A DNA stretch of 6,406 nucleotides from contig CAKSAI010000192.1 of the NCBI GenBank assembly GCA_934434905.1, positions 1 through 6,406 on the forward strand. The letters run 5' to 3'. Positions 1 to 5,847 of the stretch are shown here, piece by piece; the first letter of the stretch is position 1; the number at the start of each line of letters is the position of its first letter. The notes beneath the pieces are model-generated. The model was given only the letters and a program-made list of their open reading frames with translations. It was not told where the DNA came from and made no database searches. A program made the position numbers and the translations under genes. The DNA is from an uncultured Lachnospiraceae bacterium. Its GTDB lineage: Bacteria > Bacillota > Clostridia > Lachnospirales > Lachnospiraceae.

Positions 1-283
1 CAATAAGATACGCATACCGCGTTTCTTCACTTTCTGTCTTGTCAAAGGCGGAATAACGTTGATTACAGCACGGATACACTGAATTACGATTCATACTTGG
101 GAAATAATTCAAAAAAATCACATCCTTTAAGGAATCATCCTTTTTTATTTCTTTTTCAACCTTATTATCCTCTATATTTGAAAAATCTTTTACAGAACCT
201 GCGCTCCCGCACCCTTGTATCACGAATACCATTACGTACAACAATAAACAAAGAACCAAAAACACAGTCCACTTTTTTGCCAT
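1..283 (-). CDS. Putative lipoprotein, N-terminal part (cut by window edge)
   Basis: This is an open reading frame of 94 codons that runs off the left edge without a stop. It begins MAKKW, followed by a hydrophobic stretch at about residues 6-22 and a lipobox-like IQGC with the acylated Cys at residue 25. A Lys/Asp/Glu-rich linker follows (about 32-54), then a folded-looking part with an adjacent Cys pair at 72-73. This pattern indicates a lipoprotein exported by Sec, diacylated and anchored on the outer face of the cytoplasmic membrane. The start is supported by an AGGTGAG ribosome binding site at 294-300, which itself contains the stop codon of the upstream protease gene; the gap is only 11 bases. 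Co-translation with the secreted protease suggests a joint role at the cell surface, for example as inhibitor, substrate or anchor, but this is inference. I do not recognise the family, and the truncated C-terminus prevents a better call. Confidence 0.75.
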   Translation of the reverse strand, partial: MAKKWTVFLVLCLLLYVMVFVIQGCGSAGSVKDFSNIEDNKVEKEIKKDDSLKDVIFLNYFPSMNRNSVYPCCNQRYSAFDKTESEETRYAYLI

Positions 284-294
284 TTTCAAACTTC

Positions 295-2139
295 TCACCT
301 CCATGCAACGCCAAAGTTAGTTGCCCTATTTCCAGAGGCTGACGTTACTTGTGTCACCTTGATTGTATATGTTCCGTATACGCCGTTTGGATTAAACTCA
401 ACCACCTTGAGATTTGCACCTGCAGTTTCGCAACTGGTGATAAGCGTTCCACTTGGCGAAAAAATTTCTAATTTCAGTTCACCAATCATCCCAGCTGATA
501 TGTCACCAGTATGACCACTCGATGAATCAAACTTAACCCTGTTCGCATATGCAAGCGCTATCCTCATAACAGTATCACTTGATGTCACATTCATATTATA
601 AGACATTGTTGGTGATGAAGAAGAAACTGTTCCTGTTGAACCACAATAATTTCCCCTCCCAGTAACCCATATAGCGGCACGCGCATCTATCATTCCTGCT
701 CCATACATTCTAAAATTCGAATCTGTTGTTCGATATTTTCTTGTCTCTTTTCCGGTAGAAGCAGCTAAAATAGCTTTCACTATATGCTGTTTTGTCTTTA
801 AAGCAGGGCTATACTCACATAATAAAGCAATTGTTCCTGTAACAAGTGGTGTTGAATAACTACTTCCGTTTTGTCCTGACCTATAAGTTCCTGGTGCAAC
901 AACATCTGGTTTAAAAGTTCTTCCCATTACCCTACTTACTGTGCCAGGAAAATAAGAAGACGAACTGTGAATATAATAGGGTGATGTCATCCAGGTATAT
1001 CCAACCGTTATAATATTGTAGGCCATTCCCGGAGAACTAATGCCGTTTGCTCCAGAGTTTCCCGCGGACTTTACAAAATGGACATCGTGGTTATATGCAA
1101 TATGATCGAGCCACTGTGATTTTGAATCATACGAATCTGTTGCGCTCCCTCCTGCTGAATAATTGATAATATTTACACCTTGGCCTAATAGCCATTCTAT
1201 GTGTGCAGCATAATTCCCCGATTGTGTATCTGTTGTGTTGTCGGCGTACATTCCACTTGCATAATAAGTCGCATTAGGCGCAACTGCTCGCATAATCGTA
1301 TGTACATTATCTGCATGATAATCCTCATTTCCCTCAATATCAATATTATTAAAGTCAGGATTTCTAATTATATTTGAATGCCTAGAACAAGCAAGTTCAT
1401 ATTGTCCTATTTTCACACCAGAGCCAGAAACCCCATATAAAGATTTTGCCCTATCCACTGCAATAATTCCCATTTGCGTTTCAAGATCGCTTATATCGTC
1501 TGAGGTAAATTGTTCAACTATCGCTGTATTGCTTACTTTTTCTTCATTCCAGTATCCAATGCGCTGCACTTCATCTTTTGCCAGCAGTTCCGCAATCTCA
1601 TCTACAGTCAGATCTGCAAACACGCAGGGAGAATAAGAACTCACATAATTAACGGATGCGATACGGGCGCTGAAAGTATCAGCCACGAATTCTCCGTTTT
1701 TATCTGCATACATCTCTGCTGCGGTCGCGCGTTCCGTATTGATATACGTCTGCACATAGGTATCGTTTTCATCCTCTGCAAGATTTACTTCAACGACCTT
1801 CTGTCCATTCACATCCATGACTTCGTATGGATATTCATATTCCCGATTCATGGAATAGGCTGTTGTTGTCATCTCTGCCGTGTCAATTCCGGCCCTTACC
1901 GCCCGCTCCATATCGATATCTTCGATCCAGATAATGCAAGAGTATGTGTCTCCGGAATCTTCATAATCTCCGGAAACCAATTCTTCATAGTTCACTCCCA
2001 TAACTCCAAGCAGTTCGTCACTGACAATCTGATTTTGTATACCTAATCCATTCCGCTCCGAAGCAGATGTCGGAAGCATCGTCAATAACATAACCATCAC
2101 CAGTGCAACTGAAACCAATCTCTTTCCGTATCTCTTCAT
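295..2139 (-). CDS. Secreted subtilisin-family (S8) serine protease with Asp-to-Glu triad variant
   Basis: The product has 614 residues. A signal peptide covers about residues 1-26 (MKRYGK, a hydrophobic core, then TSA). An unrecognised N-terminal region of about 200 residues, possibly a propeptide, precedes the subtilase domain at about 230-495. The GTSMATP-like box reads GSSYSTP (catalytic Ser427). The oxyanion-hole Asn361 lies in SAGNSG. The HGTHVAGI box aligns without gaps to HADNVHTI (His275), followed by VAPNA. The first triad position, normally the Asp in a VAVLDTG-like strand, aligns to KIGQYE, giving Glu248. A beta-rich C-terminal domain (about 496-614) resembles the PPC/P-like domains appended to secreted proteases. 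The start at 2139 is chosen because AAAGGGG (2149-2155) lies 9 bases upstream and the signal peptide then begins correctly; an in-frame ATG at 2181 would add 14 polar residues. The protease is expected to be released or surface-associated and is coupled to the downstream lipoprotein. Whether the Glu variant is active is unknown; it could be a weakly active or pseudo-protease. Confidence 0.93.
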   Translation of the reverse strand: MKRYGKRLVSVALVMVMLLTMLPTSASERNGLGIQNQIVSDELLGVMGVNYEELVSGDYEDSGDTYSCIIWIEDIDMERAVRAGIDTAEMTTTAYSMNREYEYPYEVMDVNGQKVVEVNLAEDENDTYVQTYINTERATAAEMYADKNGEFVADTFSARIASVNYVSSYSPCVFADLTVDEIAELLAKDEVQRIGYWNEEKVSNTAIVEQFTSDDISDLETQMGIIAVDRAKSLYGVSGSGVKIGQYELACSRHSNIIRNPDFNNIDIEGNEDYHADNVHTIMRAVAPNATYYASGMYADNTTDTQSGNYAAHIEWLLGQGVNIINYSAGGSATDSYDSKSQWLDHIAYNHDVHFVKSAGNSGANGISSPGMAYNIITVGYTWMTSPYYIHSSSSYFPGTVSRVMGRTFKPDVVAPGTYRSGQNGSSYSTPLVTGTIALLCEYSPALKTKQHIVKAILAASTGKETRKYRTTDSNFRMYGAGMIDARAAIWVTGRGNYCGSTGTVSSSSPTMSYNMNVTSSDTVMRIALAYANRVKFDSSSGHTGDISAGMIGELKLEIFSPSGTLITSCETAGANLKVVEFNPNGVYGTYTIKVTQVTSASGNRATNFGVAWR

Positions 2140-2245
2140 AAGTATATTCCCCTTTCTTTTACAATTTACTTGTTTCTTCATCTCTTTTCATCAAATGGTG
2201 TTTAAAACATTGTTTGTCTATATCAGAAATTTTTGTTAAAGAAAA

Positions 2246-2283
2246 GCGCATGAGCCGATATCATTATTTTCGGATTCATGCGC
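2246..2283 (-). terminator. Rho-independent terminator of the short peptide unit
   Basis: Read on the minus strand, an 8-bp perfect stem (GCGCATGA with TCATGCGC) is extended, after a small internal loop, by a CCGA/TCGG helix around an A/T-rich loop. The 3' arm is followed directly by TTTTCTTT. No T-run follows on the plus strand, so it acts for leftward transcription only. It separates the peptide gene from the protease gene and begins 15 bases after the stop of the 23-residue ORF. Confidence 0.85.
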
Positions 2284-2298
2284 CTGCTGGAATGATTT

Positions 2299-2370
2299 TT
2301 AGTTTCCCCCGCCATATTTCAAAATCGGAGTAAACATGTAGATATCCACAAGCACCATTTTTGCTTCCAT
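2299..2370 (-). CDS. Short peptide gene, 23 residues, possible signal or precursor peptide
   Basis: The tiny ORF begins MEAKMVLVDIYM and ends ILKYGGGN, so it has a hydrophobic centre, one Pro (residue 15) and a Gly-rich tail. I do not recognise a family. It is supported by its setting: a dedicated promoter (2474-2503), a strong Shine-Dalgarno (2387-2394) and a terminator that starts just after its stop. Together these define a transcript of roughly 220 bases with almost no room for anything else. The composition fits a small secreted, processed or signalling peptide, and the next gene is a secreted subtilase, but a functional link is inference. A weakness is the 16-base distance from the Shine-Dalgarno to this ATG. 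A competing ATG at 2380 in another frame is better spaced and opens a 34-residue ORF (2276-2380) whose stop falls inside the terminator stem. The frame is therefore not settled. Confidence 0.5.
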   Translation of the reverse strand: MEAKMVLVDIYMFTPILKYGGGN

Positions 2371-2386
2371 GATAAATCATCTTTTT

Positions 2387-2394
2387 CTCCTCCC
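2387..2394 (-). promoter_or_regulatory. Strong ribosome binding site of the peptide unit
   Basis: GGGAGGAG on the minus strand is a near-perfect anti-16S match. It lies 6 bases before an ATG at 2380 and 16 bases before the ATG at 2370. This spacing favours the first ATG, whereas stop position and peptide composition favour the second, so the site is central to deciding which frame is translated. Confidence 0.8.
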
Positions 2395-2411
2395 GATTTT
2401 TCTCTTCTCAT

Positions 2412-2431
2412 GCACGTTATTCCTAACGTGC
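2412..2431. repeat. Perfect 8-bp inverted repeat in the peptide leader
   Basis: GCACGTTA and TAACGTGC are separated by four bases and lie between the promoter and the ribosome binding site. As RNA this forms a short hairpin with a GGAA loop in the 5' untranslated leader. As DNA it has the size and symmetry of an operator for a dimeric regulator just downstream of the start point. The sequence cannot distinguish the two roles. Confidence 0.6.
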
Positions 2432-2473
2432 GCCTCTTCCTCGTTTTAAATATTGTCATTTAGTTACAACATT

Positions 2474-2503
2474 ACTTTAACATGCTATTCCTTCCATTGT
2501 CAA
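2474..2503 (-). promoter_or_regulatory. Sigma-A-type promoter of the short peptide unit
   Basis: A perfect -35 hexamer TTGACA (2498-2503) is separated by 18 bases from TAAAGT (2474-2479). A TG one base before the -10 makes an extended -10 element. The predicted start point is near 2467, giving a leader of about 85-95 bases. The promoter lies in an A/T-rich intergenic stretch after the hairpin at 2543-2602 and points toward the peptide ORF. Confidence 0.75.
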
Positions 2504-2542
2504 GTATTTTTCTTTTATTAGTAAACATGGCTTCTTACTTTC

Positions 2543-2602
2543 TAAATAGAATAATAGCCTGCCAAAGGTAAAAAACTTTGTTGCAGGCTATTATTCTATT
2601 TA
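2543..2602. terminator. Long perfect hairpin, probable (bidirectional) terminator
   Basis: Two 20-base arms (2543-2562 and 2583-2602) are perfectly complementary, and an inner AAAG/CTTT pair narrows the loop. The core is GC-richer (GCCTGC/GCAGGC) and the outer part is A/T-rich, so either strand gives a stem followed by a T-rich run. It lies between the small ORF ending at 2631 and the peptide promoter, so it probably ends the ABC-transporter operon. A mobile-element end is an alternative, but no flanking duplication or transposase is seen. Confidence 0.7.
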
Positions 2603-2630
2603 TTCATTATCTTCCTATTTCTTTCACTAC

Positions 2631-2753
2631 TTATTTACTTCTATGCGCATCTTCATCTGATTTCATAGGCTCGGTTTCGTCAAATACACGTTTGATGTCA
2701 TCCATCGTCCCTCCTACAGCGTAGAGACCGAGCGCCAGTTTGTCAATATCCAT
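2631..2753 (-). CDS. Hypothetical small protein or gene remnant, 40 residues
   Basis: The ORF begins MDIDKLALGLYAVGG, continues MDDIKRVFDETEP and ends DAHRSK. The first half looks like an amphipathic helix-turn-helix-sized segment and the tail is charged, which is protein-like rather than random. No good ribosome binding site precedes the ATG at 2753. The frame stays open for nine more codons, including a possible TTG start, back to a TAA, again with no Shine-Dalgarno. It may be the surviving C-terminal end of a decayed gene or a weakly translated small protein at the end of the ABC operon. I do not recognise the family. Confidence 0.35.
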   Translation of the reverse strand: MDIDKLALGLYAVGGTMDDIKRVFDETEPMKSDEDAHRSK

Positions 2754-2802
2754 CGAATCTGACTTTAACAATTTCGGTTATAAAAGCAATATGGATAGTT
2801 TT

Positions 2803-2877
2803 CTAAACCTCCATGTCCGCTGCTACAGACACCACTATGAACGAACGCCCACGGATTGCTCCCCCTTCAATCCACAT
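2803..2877 (-). CDS. Doubtful 24-residue ORF overlapping the end of the anchored protein gene
   Basis: The ATG at 2877 lies inside the last codons of the upstream gene, overlapping its stop, with GGAG a few bases before it, so translational coupling is possible. The product starts MWIEGGAIRGRSF and contains a short hydrophobic run (IVVSVAA). Nothing else supports it, and it could equally be a fortuitous frame or part of the same degraded sequence as the 2631-2753 ORF. Confidence 0.2.
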   Translation of the reverse strand: MWIEGGAIRGRSFIVVSVAADMEV

Positions 2878-3520
2878 AACGCTCCAACAGCTTCGCCTTC
2901 CACTCATTCATCATCGAAAAACTCTCTGCCTCCTTAAAGAAAAATTCATTTCCCGCCACCTCAGCATAATCGACAGAATATTCATCCTCCAAAGTAACCG
3001 GAACCCGCTCCTCCATTCTCTCCAGACAGAACACAGGCAATATCAGATAATCATTGAACTCAAATACCCGATAAGGTTCCTTCCATGGCCCTGCTATTTC
3101 GCCCTCCAGAAAAATAAGATATTCTTTCCCCTCCTGCAGAAAATTCACAAACCCCGTATTCATGGCCATAATCTCAAAATAGGTAACCAATCCGGAATAG
3201 GTGACATTTACTTTATCCCCCTCTGCAGCGTCCTCCCCCTTATATACCTTCTCGATCTCCACAAGCTGCTTACGGATCTGAAAATCATACTCAACCTCCC
3301 CACAGGCCTTCACCAGCCAGATATTCCTGCTATTGTCAAGTTCCTCCTCCATCCTGGATATCGTACTCTCCACCAGATCCTTACTGATCACTGCAACCTG
3401 AAAATAATCCATCCGGTCCTCCCAATCATTGATATCCGTATAGAACTGTTTCTGATACACTCCGATACCAGCCGCCACCACAAATGATACTGCCACAATC
3501 ATAACCACAATCCGCTTCAT
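2867..3520 (-). CDS. Membrane-anchored extracytoplasmic protein, possible TIMP/NTR-like fold
   Basis: The product has 217 residues, with one N-terminal hydrophobic segment (about 3-22, after MKR) and no lipobox Cys, so it is probably anchored by an uncleaved signal helix with the rest outside the cell. Residues 80-140 show the pattern VEIEKVYKG, then a V-x-V strand, then EGKEYLIFLEG. This layout recurs in bacterial proteins with a TIMP/NTR-like OB fold (an xV.KG strand followed by an F..G..YL.F strand). The assignment is from pattern memory only. The start at 3520 is chosen because its ATGA overlaps the ATPase stop and GGAGG precedes it; an upstream in-frame ATG at 3544 lies inside the ATPase gene and gives a poorer signal helix. 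As the last firm gene of the ABC operon, it may be an accessory or substrate-handling subunit of the transporter. Confidence 0.8.
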   Translation of the reverse strand: MKRIVVMIVAVSFVVAAGIGVYQKQFYTDINDWEDRMDYFQVAVISKDLVESTISRMEEELDNSRNIWLVKACGEVEYDFQIRKQLVEIEKVYKGEDAAEGDKVNVTYSGLVTYFEIMAMNTGFVNFLQEGKEYLIFLEGEIAGPWKEPYRVFEFNDYLILPVFCLERMEERVPVTLEDEYSVDYAEVAGNEFFFKEAESFSMMNEWKAKLLERYVD

Positions 3521-4158
3521 TGCTCTGTCTCCTCCCTCAGGCATCCGGCTTCCATCCGGTAAACCGTATCCGCCAGCAGACCAATATCCTCTTTGTTGTG
3601 ACTGGCAAGAAGGATCAGGGCTCCCCGTTTCCGTTCTTCCTCAACAATCCTCCGCATAAGGCCTACGGCCTCCTCGTCCAGTCCGTTGGCCGGTTCATCC
3701 AACAAGAGCACATCCGGTTTTTCCATGATTGCCTGGGCAATCAACAGCCGCTGCTTCATGCCAAGGGAATATTTCCGGTACGCCCGCTTGTCCTCCGGGT
3801 CCAGACCCACCCGTTCCATGGCCTCCCGTATCTCCTTATCCCCTATAGTTTTCTTGATAGCTGCCAGCAATCTCAGATTCTTCATCCCGGTAAACTCCGG
3901 GTACAGGCCCGCGTTCTCAATAATAATTCCCAGGCTAGGCGGCACGTCCATATCCTTGTGCAACAGTTGATCCTGATACCATATCTCCCCTTCGTCTGCC
4001 CTGATGAGCCCCGCCAGAGCGCGGAGCAGCATCGTCTTCCCTGAGCCGTTTCTGCCTACGATCCCATATACATTTCCGCCGGAAAGGTGCATGGAGACAT
4101 CATCTAAGATCATCTTTCCCCGGATTCTCTTTGTCACATTCTTTACGATCAGTTCCAT
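3517..4158 (-). CDS. ABC transporter ATP-binding protein, BcrA/LanF-like
   Basis: The 213-residue nucleotide-binding domain carries all the family motifs: Walker A GRNGSGKT (35-42), signature SLGMKQ (131-136), Walker B VLLLDEP (150-156), a D-loop NGLDEE and switch His187 in ASHNKED. The Q-loop position appears as Glu81 in IIIENAGLYPEFTG. A Glu there, together with LGMKQRL, is typical of the bacitracin/lantibiotic-immunity type (BcrA, NisF/LanF). The protein hydrolyses ATP on the cytoplasmic face and drives the two permeases encoded just upstream. It is short for the family because it lacks the C-terminal extension of about 80-90 residues found in many BcrA proteins. It starts 4 bases after the permease stop, with GAAGAG and AAAGGA upstream, and overlaps the next gene by 4 bases. 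The substrate cannot be deduced; peptide export or self-protection is the usual role. Confidence 0.95.
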   Translation of the reverse strand: MELIVKNVTKRIRGKMILDDVSMHLSGGNVYGIVGRNGSGKTMLLRALAGLIRADEGEIWYQDQLLHKDMDVPPSLGIIIENAGLYPEFTGMKNLRLLAAIKKTIGDKEIREAMERVGLDPEDKRAYRKYSLGMKQRLLIAQAIMEKPDVLLLDEPANGLDEEAVGLMRRIVEEERKRGALILLASHNKEDIGLLADTVYRMEAGCLREETEQ

Positions 4159-4162
4159 CTCT

Positions 4163-4963
4163 TCACATTCCTTTCTCTACCCCGGTGGAAAGCAGCTCCA
4201 TCCGCTGTACCACCTCTACGCTTATCATAACTGTCAAAACAGACACAATGCCCAATACCAGCACCGACATATTCAGCGTAATCCCACGCTCCATCTCGCT
4301 CATGCACTGCCGCAGCAGATCACTGCCACCTGATGAATGCCATGTCAGTATCAGATGGCGGAACAGATTTACTGGAACCTCCACTCCGCCAACCGTGACA
4401 ACGCCATCCCACAGGAGTAGGGAGGTCGGAAATAACAGTTGTAATCCGGCAACGATAAAAAAAGCAGCCTTGCTCTCTGCCACAATAGCAACCACATTCA
4501 TAAGCAGACTCAAACAGAATATCCATATTCCCTGCAGCGCCACATAATATACCAGAAGCACCAGAGAAGCTTCGTCCACTTTCACCTGATTCGTGATTCC
4601 AGCCGTTAAAACCACCGCAGCAGGATACAGCAGCACATACAGGAAAGAGCACCCAGCCAACTTTAACGTCTGTCGCAAAAACCAGAATCTGCGATTCACA
4701 CATCTGGTAAAAGAATAAACACTGGCCGTGCAAAAGTGCTGATAGATCGTCGTCCCGAACAAAAAATAGAACATATAAAAATGCAGTGTCCGGAAAAGAA
4801 GCATCATCAGATAGTCCACAGATATATCAAAGTCCGAAAACCCCAGCGTCAGCACAATATCAGAGAAGTTAACCGTTCCATGAAACTGCAGATAATTCAA
4901 TCCCTGAAGCATTCCAAACACTATGATGGGAATCACGCATTTAAACCAATTTCGCATCAGCAT
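4163..4963 (-). CDS. ABC-2-type transporter permease subunit
   Basis: The 266-residue hydrophobic protein has about six membrane segments (roughly 7-27, 52-75, 101-123, 133-162, 166-185, 231-252). The cytoplasmic stretch between segments 2 and 3 (about 78-100) is basic and aromatic (FTRCVNRRFWFLRQTLKL), as in ABC-2 permeases, where this loop contacts the ATPase. The polar loop at about 186-228 would be outside. ATG codons at 4963 and 4957 are both possible starts: the first overlaps the upstream permease by 7 bases, the second forms a TGATG junction. The first is kept, but a protein two residues shorter is equally likely. It presumably pairs with the 4957-5781 permease and the ATPase to form a heteromeric transporter. 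Confidence 0.82.
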   Translation of the reverse strand: MLMRNWFKCVIPIIVFGMLQGLNYLQFHGTVNFSDIVLTLGFSDFDISVDYLMMLLFRTLHFYMFYFLFGTTIYQHFCTASVYSFTRCVNRRFWFLRQTLKLAGCSFLYVLLYPAAVVLTAGITNQVKVDEASLVLLVYYVALQGIWIFCLSLLMNVVAIVAESKAAFFIVAGLQLLFPTSLLLWDGVVTVGGVEVPVNLFRHLILTWHSSGGSDLLRQCMSEMERGITLNMSVLVLGIVSVLTVMISVEVVQRMELLSTGVEKGM

Positions 4964-5781
4964 AGGCAGTCTCTCTTCCCCTTCTCATGTATGATCACAG
5001 CCGGCACAAGCGCCACCAGCAAAACAACCAGGAAATACCCAACTCCGTTCTTAGGCGCATCGTCAAATATGCTGAAATATATAAAATAGTTCGTATCTGT
5101 TCCATTTAATCCGGGAATCCTATTCCCAAAATATGAAGCATACAGCAACAAATAACAGGGTAAGAAAACAAATACTTTAAATCTCATCTTCAGCATAGAA
5201 ATACCCAGTGCAAACACGGATAAAACCCCCGTCACGATTCCGAAAATAAAGGTAAAAAGAACCGCATAGAGATAAGGTGAGTAACAAAACAGCTTAACGA
5301 GAAACATCCGTTCAAAACTTTCCATTTTTTCATAGTTATTAAAATTGGAAACGTGCCCTACCGCATCCATCGGGAATGCAATACAATTCAATAGTATTTC
5401 CAATAAAAACGGAAACGTAAACACGGCAAAGGAGATAAGAAACACTGCAATTCCCTTACTGACGTAATATCTTCTCCTTCCCATCCGCGCTGCCAGATAA
5501 TTCAACGCTCTGGACGACTTATCCTGCAGAAAAGAGAAAGAAGCCGGAATTACTAACAACAGCGGGAAATATTGCATAAAAAAGAAATGGAAGGACGCAT
5601 TCTCCTGACTCAGTACCAGCAGATACATGGACATATACATATCTGTGACATCGGTTCCGCTGAAACGAAAAACATTTGTTAGATAATTAAGTAACACATA
5701 TGCATAAAGGAATAAGAACATCACCATCGGCGCTTTCCGGGAACAGATTGCTTTCATCTGCCAAACTACTGCTTTTTTCAT
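4957..5781 (-). CDS. ABC-2-type transporter permease subunit
   Basis: The product has 274 residues with about six membrane segments. The segment 2-3 loop carries DKSSRALNYLAARMGRRRYY followed by VSKG. This D-S-x-R plus R-R-Y-Y-x-S-K arrangement is what I expect in ABC-2 permeases, where the loop couples to the ATPase. A long extracytoplasmic loop (about 135-160) contains the NFNNYEKMESFERM stretch. The start is placed at 5781 because AGAGG lies 11 bases upstream, inside the eight-codon extension that begins at the ATG at 5805. That upstream ATG has no ribosome binding site and would add MIKEDDKH. The 66-base gap to the upstream gene shows no terminator, so it is probably co-transcribed with it. 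Confidence 0.82.
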   Translation of the reverse strand: MKKAVVWQMKAICSRKAPMVMFLFLYAYVLLNYLTNVFRFSGTDVTDMYMSMYLLVLSQENASFHFFFMQYFPLLLVIPASFSFLQDKSSRALNYLAARMGRRRYYVSKGIAVFLISFAVFTFPFLLEILLNCIAFPMDAVGHVSNFNNYEKMESFERMFLVKLFCYSPYLYAVLFTFIFGIVTGVLSVFALGISMLKMRFKVFVFLPCYLLLYASYFGNRIPGLNGTDTNYFIYFSIFDDAPKNGVGYFLVVLLVALVPAVIIHEKGKRDCLC

Positions 5782-5847
5782 ATGCTTATCATCCTCTTTT
5801 ATCATAAAAATTTGCGTCTCACAAGCTACCCCTGTAAGATTTTTCCT

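Noticed and set aside
1510..2046. Plus-strand open frame of 178 codons rich in Cys, His and Ile
   Set aside because: It is antisense to the N-terminal region of the protease, with composition typical of a mirror frame and no supporting start signal.
2140..2181. Longer protease start at the ATG at 2181
   Set aside because: It adds 14 polar residues before a normal signal peptide and has only a weak ribosome binding site, whereas 2139 has AAAGGGG at 9 bases.
2209..2239. TTAACA with AACAAT as a protease promoter
   Set aside because: The 19-base spacer and weak -10 make it a poor match; A/T-rich leaders give such hits by chance.
2543..2602. Perfect hairpin as a MITE or IS end
   Set aside because: There is no second copy, no target duplication and no transposase; position between convergent signals fits a terminator.
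2813..3487. Plus-strand open frame of 224 codons
   Set aside because: It lies entirely antisense to the anchored protein and its downstream end. That minus-strand gene has an overlapping ATGA start, ribosome binding site and signal helix, while the plus frame has no recognisable domain.
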